Source: Leptolyngbya sp. SIO4C5 (GTDB taxonomy: Bacteria > Cyanobacteriota > Cyanobacteriia > Phormidesmidales > Phormidesmidaceae). From it: a stretch of 13,900 nucleotides of DNA. The notes under the pieces were generated by a model, which saw only the letters and a list, made by a program, of their open reading frames with translations, was not told where the DNA came from and made no database searches. Location: the NCBI GenBank assembly GCA_010671965.1, contig JAAHIC010000040.1, positions 1-13,900 on the forward strand, in the 5' to 3' direction. The position numbers and the translations under genes are program-made. Positions 8,989-13,900 of the stretch are shown here, in pieces; within the stretch, counting starts at the first letter, position 1, and each line of letters opens with the position of its first letter.

Positions 8989-10455
8989 ATGCGGCGCTCT
9001 GTGGTATCTCGGATGACCCTCTATCGAACTCTACAGCCTGCAGTGATTCAGTTTAAGGTCTTAACCCGACCCCTGCCGACCATTGGCCTGCTGCTGCTGT
9101 CTGACTTTCTGGCTCTGCTGCTGGCGGGCTGGCTCAGCGTCGAAATGCGGCTATTTTTTGACGGCCAGTTCACCCGCGAGCTGTACGGAGCGCTGTGGCC
9201 GGTGCTGTGCGTATTTATTGTGGCTTACGGCATTGTGGGGCTGTACCCAGGGGTGGCGATTAGCCCGGTGGAGGAGCTGCGGCGTACCAGCCTGACGACG
9301 ACGCTGATTTATTTGGCCTTGGGGTCGGCTATCTTTTTGTTTCGGGAGGGCGAAGCCTACTCTAGAGCCATTTTCCTGATGGCGTGGCTGCTGTCGATCG
9401 CCCTGGTGTTGGTGGGTCGCTTTGGCTTGCGCTCGGTGTTTGCCCGCTGCCGCTGGTGGGGCTATCCGGTGGTGGTGCTGGGGGCCGGTAAGACCGGGGA
9501 GATGGTGATTCGGATGCTGCAGCGCCAGCCTGCGATTGGCCTCAAGCCGGTGGCGGTGCTAGATGACGACCCGCAAAAACACGGCAGCTTAGCGGGCGTA
9601 CCCGTCATTGGCGGCCTGTCTCTAGCGCCGATGCTGGTGCGGGAGCAGCAAGTTCCCTATGCGATCGCCGCCATGCCCGGTGTCCCCAGAGAGCGGCTGC
9701 TAAAGCTGCTCAGCCTCCACGGTCAGACGTTTCCCCACATGCTGGTGATTCCCGACCTGTTTGGCATTGCTAGCCTCTGGGTAGCCGCCCGCGACCTGGG
9801 CGGCATTCTGGGACTGGAGATTCGCCAGCAGCTTTTGCTGCCGGGGCCGCGGCTGCTGAAAGCTCTGCTGGACTATGGTTTAACCCTGGTTTTAGGAATT
9901 TTATCTCTGCCGCTGATTGGCCTGATTGCGATTGCCGTCAAGCTGGATTCTCCAGGCCCCATTTTCTACGGTCATACCCGTATCGGCCAAAATGGCAAAG
10001 TCTTTAAGGCTTGGAAATTTCGCTCTATGGTGAAAGACTCGTCGTGGGTTTTAGAGCAGTACCTCTCTAGCCACCCGGATGCCAAAGCCCTTTGGCTGCG
10101 AGATCAAAAGCTGCAGCGCGATCCGCGCACTACCCGCGTCGGGGCGCTGCTGCGCCGCACCAGCCTAGACGAGCTGCCCCAGCTTTGGAATGTGCTGTGC
10201 CGGCAGATGAGCCTAGTGGGGCCGCGCCCGATTATCAATGACGAGATTTGGCGCTATGACGACAAGTTTGAGCTGTATTTGCAAGTGCTTCCCGGCGTCA
10301 CCGGCCTGTGGCAAGTCTCCGGGCGTAACCGCATTCCCTATGAAGAACGAGTTAACCTAGACGCTTACTATGTGCGTAACTGGTCAGTCTGGCTCGACAT
10401 TTATATTTTGATTCGCACTTTTTGGGTGGTAATTACGGGATATGGGGCCTATTGA
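8989..10455 (+). CDS. Polyprenyl-phosphate hexose-1-phosphate transferase (WbaP-like)
   Basis: An integral membrane enzyme that starts glycan repeat synthesis by moving a sugar-1-phosphate from a UDP-sugar to undecaprenyl phosphate. The 488 residues divide into four N-terminal membrane helices (about 31-50, 68-87, 104-118, 127-145), a Rossmann-like domain ([17 protein letters not shown], 161-177), a re-entrant/membrane helix at 293-317, and a C-terminal bacterial sugar transferase domain. That last domain shows KAWKFRSM (340-347), [14 protein letters not shown] (390-403), SLVGPRP (408-414) and [12 protein letters not shown] (435-446). The linker [21 protein letters not shown] and the [15 protein letters not shown] end resemble WbaP (galactose-1-phosphate) more than WcaJ, but the sugar is an inference. 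Start: no other in-frame start lies between 8989 and an upstream stop. It overlaps the following gene by 14 bp, indicating translational coupling. Confidence 0.94.
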   Translation: MRRSVVSRMTLYRTLQPAVIQFKVLTRPLPTIGLLLLSDFLALLLAGWLSVEMRLFFDGQFTRELYGALWPVLCVFIVAYGIVGLYPGVAISPVEELRRTSLTTTLIYLALGSAIFLFREGEAYSRAIFLMAWLLSIALVLVGRFGLRSVFARCRWWGYPVVVLGAGKTGEMVIRMLQRQPAIGLKPVAVLDDDPQKHGSLAGVPVIGGLSLAPMLVREQQVPYAIAAMPGVPRERLLKLLSLHGQTFPHMLVIPDLFGIASLWVAARDLGGILGLEIRQQLLLPGPRLLKALLDYGLTLVLGILSLPLIGLIAIAVKLDSPGPIFYGHTRIGQNGKVFKAWKFRSMVKDSSWVLEQYLSSHPDAKALWLRDQKLQRDPRTTRVGALLRRTSLDELPQLWNVLCRQMSLVGPRPIINDEIWRYDDKFELYLQVLPGVTGLWQVSGRNRIPYEERVNLDAYYVRNWSVWLDIYILIRTFWVVITGYGAY

Positions 10456-11752
10456 CTTAACTAAAACTCCCCTGCGGCCCTGCCTGGCTCACTTAGCGAC
10501 AGTCAGCCTAATTTTGCTGCCGTTTGTCAATCTGCTGGGGCTGGTGGGGTTTGTAGGGGTGCTGCTGCTGCGCTTGGGGGCAAGCAGCCGGGACGTTTTG
10601 GGCTGGCTGTGGCAGCGGGGCTTTGTGGCTGTGGCGGTGGCGCTGATTCTGAGCACTGGGTTTGCCAGCGATCGCCCGGAAGCCCTGCTGCAGCTCGCCA
10701 ATTTCCTGCCCTACTTTCTGCTGCTGGGCGCTCTGGTCACCTGGCTGCCTACCCTGCCTCGGCCCTGGGCGCAGCTAGAGGAGTGGGCGAGCTGGCTGAC
10801 GCTGACGACTATCCCGATCAACCTGCTGGCGATCGCGGAATACTGGCTGATGGCTCCCACGGTCATGGCTCAATATTCGCAGCAGCCCGCTTTCGCCTGG
10901 CTCTACCGCCTCAGCCTAGATGAAAATTTCGGCCACCGGGCCAACGTTATTTTTGATCACCCCAACGCGCTGGCCTGCTATCTCACTCTGGTTCTGGGGC
11001 TGAATTTGGGGCTGATTTTCAGTCAGTCAGCCCCCTGTCACCGAGGGGGAGTCTGGCCCTATTTGGGGCTGCGCTTGCGCACTCAGCCTGCCTGGCTGTA
11101 CCTGACGGCAGGGCTGATGCTGGCGGGCATTTTCTGCTCTGGCTCGCGCAATGGCCTCTTGGTGGCGATCGCGGCGGTGATGATGGTCACCTTTTGTGGT
11201 CAGCGCCGCCGCCTGGTGAGGCTGGTCGGACTGGGAGGCATTTTGGCGATCGCTGGGTCAGCCCTGCTGGGGGGCATTGGCGGGCGGCAGCTTTCGGCAG
11301 GGCTGTTCACTAATGACCCCCGGATTGGGGTGTGGCGGCTGGCACTGGCCCATATTCAAGCTAATCCGCTGTGGGGGGTTGGCCTGGGCAACTATAAGCT
11401 TTTGTACGTGCCCGGCAGCATTCCTGGCTATGACACGATCTATCACGCCCACAACTTTTGGCTGCATCTGGCGGCAGAAGCGGGCCTGCCAATTGCGATC
11501 GCCTTTAGCGGCCTTGTGGGCTGGGGCTGCTATCGCGGCGTCATCGCTCTGATAAACGCCAAAAATTCCCCGGCTCAGCGCTGGCTGATCGGGGGATATG
11601 GCCTGGCCTTTCTGAGCTGCCTGCTGTTTTCTCTGTTTGATGTCACCCTCTACGAAGTGCGCATCAACCTGCTGGCCTGGCTCAGTCTAGCGGTTATCTA
11701 CAGCGCGCCGGAGCTATTAGATCAGCTTCGCCGCCCGCAGACCAAAAAATAG
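10442..11752 (+). CDS. Wzy polymerase / O-antigen ligase family membrane protein
   Basis: A polytopic inner-membrane protein that polymerises lipid-linked repeat units or ligates glycan to an acceptor on the periplasmic face. The 436 residues contain about ten hydrophobic segments. In the middle lies the family's signature region: CSGSRNGLLVAI (232-243, with R236), then a large loop with NDPRIGVWRLALAHIQANPLWGVGLGNY (291-318) and HAHNFWLHLAAEAGLP (335-350, with H335 and H337). The last three hydrophobic segments follow. Sequence alone cannot separate polymerase from ligase; context with an initiating transferase favours polymerase. The start ATG lies within the last codons of the upstream gene. 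Its 3' end overlaps petL on the opposite strand by 36 bp. Confidence 0.88.
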   Translation: MGPIDLTKTPLRPCLAHLATVSLILLPFVNLLGLVGFVGVLLLRLGASSRDVLGWLWQRGFVAVAVALILSTGFASDRPEALLQLANFLPYFLLLGALVTWLPTLPRPWAQLEEWASWLTLTTIPINLLAIAEYWLMAPTVMAQYSQQPAFAWLYRLSLDENFGHRANVIFDHPNALACYLTLVLGLNLGLIFSQSAPCHRGGVWPYLGLRLRTQPAWLYLTAGLMLAGIFCSGSRNGLLVAIAAVMMVTFCGQRRRLVRLVGLGGILAIAGSALLGGIGGRQLSAGLFTNDPRIGVWRLALAHIQANPLWGVGLGNYKLLYVPGSIPGYDTIYHAHNFWLHLAAEAGLPIAIAFSGLVGWGCYRGVIALINAKNSPAQRWLIGGYGLAFLSCLLFSLFDVTLYEVRINLLAWLSLAVIYSAPELLDQLRRPQTKK

Positions 11753-11812
11753 GCCCATTGCGGTGCCAAAGGCCACACCGAGTAAAAGCAGGTAAGTAAT
11801 TGCGCCGCCCAT
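11717..11812 (-). CDS. petL: Cytochrome b6f complex subunit PetL
   Basis: A 31-codon gene for a single-helix subunit of the thylakoid cytochrome b6f complex, which carries electrons between the photosystems. It starts MGGAITYLLLLGV and ends GLFFGLRAAKLI, followed by TAA at 11717. The GxxFGLRAAKLI C-terminus after one hydrophobic helix is the hallmark of cyanobacterial PetL, and the length is exactly right. The ATG at 11812 is preceded by GAGGA with a 9-base spacer. No second gene follows on this strand. Its last 36 bases lie antisense within the end of the polysaccharide membrane-protein gene. It is divergent from aroB, with 68 bp between starts. The gene is easily missed because of its size, but the call is strong. 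Confidence 0.92.
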   Translation of the reverse strand: MGGAITYLLLLGVAFGTAMGLFFGLRAAKLI

Positions 11813-11820
11813 TGCTATTT

Positions 11821-11827
11821 TTCCTCA
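11821..11827 (-). promoter_or_regulatory. Shine-Dalgarno site of petL
   Basis: TGAGGAA on the minus strand, nine bases before the petL ATG when measured from GAGGA. It supports translation of this small gene. Confidence 0.65.
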
Positions 11828-11880
11828 TAACTTGCTAAGAATTATTGAACCACGTTCGCTTCCCCTCGCGCATTCGACCT

Positions 11881-12984
11881 ATGAAATCCATCATTTCGGT
11901 AGCCCTGCCGCAGCAGGCGTATAACGTTGTCATTACCCCCCAGGGCACCGAGCAGATAGGAGCTTGGCTCACCGAGCGGCAGCGACCTCTGCTGAAGGCG
12001 GGGCAAAAGGTGCTGCTGGTGTCAAATCCGGTGATTTTTAAGCACTACGGTCAGCGGGCGATCGCTTCTCTTACCCAGGCTGGATTTCAGGTGAGCCACT
12101 GCATTTTGCCTGCCGGGGAGCGCTACAAGACCCTCAAGTCGATCCAAAAGCTCTATGACGCGGCCCTGGAAAATCGCCTAGAGCGGGGGTCAGCGCTGGT
12201 GGCGCTGGGGGGCGGCGTGATTGGCGATATGACCGGATTTGCGGCGGCCACCTGGCTGCGGGGCATTGCGGTGGTGCAGATGCCGACTTCGCTGCTGGCG
12301 ATGGTGGATGCCTCCATTGGCGGTAAGACCGGGGTGAACCATCCCCAGGGCAAGAACCTGATTGGTGCCTTTCACCAGCCGCGCCTGGTGATGATTGACC
12401 CGCAGGTGCTCGCAACCCTGCCCGCCCGTGAGTTTCGCGCCGGCATGGCGGAGGTGATTAAGTACGGGGTGATTTGGGATGCTGAGCTGTTTGAGCAGTT
12501 AGAGGCGGCTCAGCGGCTCGACCAGCTTCGCTATGTGCCAGATGAGCTGTTGCAGTCTATTCTGACGCGCTCCTGTCAGGCTAAGGCGGAGGTGGTGGCG
12601 CAGGATGAAAAGGAGGGGGGGCTGCGGGCGATTCTGAACTACGGTCATACCCTGGGCCACGCGGTAGAGAGTCTGACGGGCTATCGCAGGGTTAATCACG
12701 GCGAGGCGGTGGCGATTGGCATGGTGGCGGCGGGGCAGATTGCGGTGGCGCTGGGCTGGTGGACGCAGGCTGAGAGCGATCGCCAGTTGGCTTTAGTTGA
12801 AAAGGCGGGTCTGCCGACTCAAATCCCGTCTGATCTTTCTGTCGAGGCCATGCTGGAAACGCTGAAGACGGATAAAAAGGTGAAAGATGGTCAGGTGCGG
12901 TTTGTGCTGCCTACCCGGATTGGTGAGGCGAAAGTGACAAGCCAGGTGGAGGCCAGCGTGATTCGGCAGGCGGTAAGTAGGTAG
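11881..12984 (+). CDS. aroB: 3-dehydroquinate synthase
   Basis: The second enzyme of the shikimate pathway, converting DAHP to 3-dehydroquinate with NAD and a divalent metal (Zn or Co). The open frame reaches back to a TTG at 11845, but the ATG at 11881 gives the family's usual beginning ([18 protein letters not shown]) and 367 residues, so I use that. Key blocks are [20 protein letters not shown] (110-129, NAD site), [20 protein letters not shown] (135-154), [17 protein letters not shown] (190-196, metal ligand E191), [12 protein letters not shown] (253-264) and [10 protein letters not shown] (272-281). The last two blocks supply the metal-binding His residues. All are intact. There is no clear Shine-Dalgarno site. 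It is monocistronic as far as the window shows: a hairpin region and then the CRISPR array follow. Confidence 0.97.
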   Translation: MKSIISVALPQQAYNVVITPQGTEQIGAWLTERQRPLLKAGQKVLLVSNPVIFKHYGQRAIASLTQAGFQVSHCILPAGERYKTLKSIQKLYDAALENRLERGSALVALGGGVIGDMTGFAAATWLRGIAVVQMPTSLLAMVDASIGGKTGVNHPQGKNLIGAFHQPRLVMIDPQVLATLPAREFRAGMAEVIKYGVIWDAELFEQLEAAQRLDQLRYVPDELLQSILTRSCQAKAEVVAQDEKEGGLRAILNYGHTLGHAVESLTGYRRVNHGEAVAIGMVAAGQIAVALGWWTQAESDRQLALVEKAGLPTQIPSDLSVEAMLETLKTDKKVKDGQVRFVLPTRIGEAKVTSQVEASVIRQAVSR

Positions 12985-13008
12985 GTCTATTATTTATAGG
13001 ACGTATTT

Positions 13009-13060
13009 CGACTCCGCTCAATGCTCGATCCATCGCTAGGCAGAGGGTTGAGCGAAGTCG
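13009..13060. repeat. Hairpin-forming repeat after aroB, possible terminator
   Basis: CGACTCCGCTCAA (13009-13021) pairs with TTGAGCGAAGTCG (13048-13060), 12 of 13 positions matching, across a 26-base loop. Arms of the form TTCGACTCCGCTCAA / TTGAGCGAAGTCG recur as dispersed palindromes in many bacterial genomes (family knowledge). It begins 25 bp after the aroB stop. There is no T tract, so a terminator role is uncertain. Confidence 0.55.
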
Positions 13061-13071
13061 TTCACGAAGTG

Positions 13072-13086
13072 TCTCCCAAAGGGAGA
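13072..13086. other. Small hairpin
   Basis: TCTCCC-AAA-GGGAGA, a 6-bp stem with a 3-base loop, lies just after the larger repeat hairpin. Its role is unknown; on the minus strand it is not followed by a T tract. Confidence 0.35.
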
Positions 13087-13392
13087 AAACCCGGCAACCT
13101 AAGCTGGACTTGATTGGGCGAGAAATTTTGGCTTACGTGAGTCAAAAGAATTGTTAACGCTGGCGTTGGGAGATTGCCGCCTAGAGAATTGACTGCTAAT
13201 CTGAGGGGGTCTGCCGATCCTTGAAAACTGCATAACTTCGTCAACCCCCTCAGATCGCTTTCCGTGCAAGGGTTTGAGACCTATTTGAAGAGGGATTATT
13301 GACAGCAATTCTTATTTATTCGGCCTCGAAACAGACCCCCTCAGATTTGGGGTGTTGAAAGCCTTGCCCAGTAAGGGCTCCAGATCGAGGGG
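13087..13392 (+). promoter_or_regulatory. Presumed CRISPR leader region
   Basis: Non-coding DNA upstream of the first repeat. Array orientation, judged from the hairpin followed by an ACGGAAAC tag, puts the leader on this side, and transcription should run to the right. TTGACA at 13299-13304 could be a -35, but there is no -10 at the right distance. The region contains a 150-bp unit with 16-bp inverted ends (13198-13347). The leader boundary is not determinable from sequence alone. Confidence 0.5.
13198..13347. repeat. 150-bp segment with perfect 16-bp inverted ends, plus an internal copy
   Basis: AATCTGAGGGGGTCTG (13198-13213) is the exact reverse complement of CAGACCCCCTCAGATT (13332-13347). 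A third partial copy, ACCCCCTCAGAT (13244-13255), can also pair with the left arm over 12 bp. No target-site duplication is visible at the ends. It may be a MITE-like insertion or a structured part of the leader. Confidence 0.7.
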
Positions 13393-13900
13393 GTTTCAAT
13401 CTCATTACCCCGAAAGGGGACGGAAACGTTTCCACTGGAATCCCGACACCTCGTTTCCTCCGAAAGTTTCAATCTCATTACCCCGAAAGGGGACGGAAAC
13501 TCCATCCAAGGCTATAAAGCCTCGGGTTTCATTCCCAAGTTTCAATCTCATTACCCCGAAAGGGGACGGAAACAGGGCCCGACAGCGTTCGGAGAACGCT
13601 TGTAGGTCTTACGGGTTTCAATCTCATTACCCCGAAAGGGGACGGAAACCAAACCTCTTACCGCTGCGGCGCCTTCGCACCACCCGTTTCAATCTCATTA
13701 CCCCGAAAGGGGACGGAAACCATGGAGTCTGCTGGCCTTCGCGGATCAACTCTTGTTTCAATCTCATTACCCCGAAAGGGGACGGAAACCGCTCATCTCC
13801 TCTCCGTACCGCCAGTTGCGGTATGCCTCGTTTCAATCTCATTACCCCGAAAGGGGACGGAAACTGTGTCGCACTTTTCTCCTCAAGGGAGGAGATGTTA
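13393..13900 (+). CRISPR. CRISPR array, seven identical 35-bp repeats, continuing past the window
   Basis: Repeats lie at 13393-13427, 13466-13500, 13539-13573, 13615-13649, 13686-13720, 13755-13789 and 13830-13864. All seven are identical: GTTTCAATCTCATTA, then CCCC-GAAA-GGGG, then ACGGAAAC. Spacers are 38, 38, 41, 36, 34 and 40 bp, plus at least 36 bp running to the edge. The CCCC/GGGG hairpin with a GAAA loop followed by an 8-base tag fits Cas6-type processing that leaves ACGGAAAC at the crRNA 5' end. Cyanobacterial repeats with this ending accompany type I-D or type III systems (inference for this one). There are no cas genes in the window; aroB lies upstream. Uniform repeats with no decay fit the leader end of an active array. 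Confidence 0.98.

Noticed and set aside
11845..11880. TTG start of aroB at 11845
   Set aside because: ATG at 11881 matches the normal AroB N-terminus; the extra 12 residues ([11 protein letters not shown]) look untranslated.
12134..12415. Several 60-93 codon minus-strand frames inside aroB
   Set aside because: They are GC-rich antisense shadows of a clearly real gene, with Pro/Ser/Arg-rich nonsense content.
13062..13308. Two overlapping 60-69 codon minus-strand frames upstream of the array
   Set aside because: They have low-complexity composition, no ribosome site and no recognisable protein; they lie across the inverted repeat region.
13299..13327. TTGACA as a leader promoter
   Set aside because: The sequence 17 bases downstream is GGCCTC, not a -10; I keep it only as a note in the leader entry.
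13627..13842. Open frame on the minus strand through the CRISPR repeats (PSPFGVMRLK repeated)
   Set aside because: It is translated CRISPR repeat sequence, a classic false gene.

Overview
The window looks like chromosomal DNA of a cyanobacterium. I count 21 copies of the HIP1 octamer GCGATCGC by eye, where chance would predict well under one. An unlisted 31-codon gene encodes PetL of the cytochrome b6f complex, and the CRISPR repeat has the GAAAC-ending form common in cyanobacteria. The genus cannot be fixed from this sequence.

Layout. (1) 3-1601 (+): the 3' part of a membrane sensor histidine kinase that runs in from the left edge. (2) 1643-3154 (-): an FAD oxidoreductase with a C-terminal Rieske domain, followed by 3250-4314 (-), an unrecognised soluble protein on the same strand. 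(3) 4315-4777: an intergenic stretch with a palindromic repeat, then enolase (eno, +). (4) 6074-6581: about 500 bp without genes, holding a hairpin after eno and two near-identical 117-124 bp palindromic repeat copies. (5) 6582-11752: a surface-polysaccharide locus. A sugar aminotransferase of the DegT/DnrJ family (-) is divergent from a three-gene + operon: a GT4 glycosyltransferase, a WbaP-type polyprenyl-phosphate sugar transferase, and a Wzy/O-antigen-ligase-family membrane protein. Together they would make an amino-sugar precursor, load the first sugar on the lipid carrier, extend it, and polymerise or ligate the glycan. (6) 11717-11812 (-): petL, whose 3' end lies antisense inside the wzy-like gene, divergent from aroB (+, 11881-12984). 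(7) 12985-13392: a non-coding region with two separate inverted repeats, then a CRISPR array (13393 to the window end) with seven identical 35-bp repeats and no cas gene in view.

The most interesting points are these. Four of seven CRISPR spacers carry a tight perfect inverted repeat. The DNA before the array contains a 150-bp element with perfect 16-bp inverted ends whose left arm has a second possible partner. petL is nested antisense at its 3' end. A three-Cys insertion sits close to the catalytic Lys of the aminotransferase. No wholly new system is demonstrated; the first two points are the best candidates.
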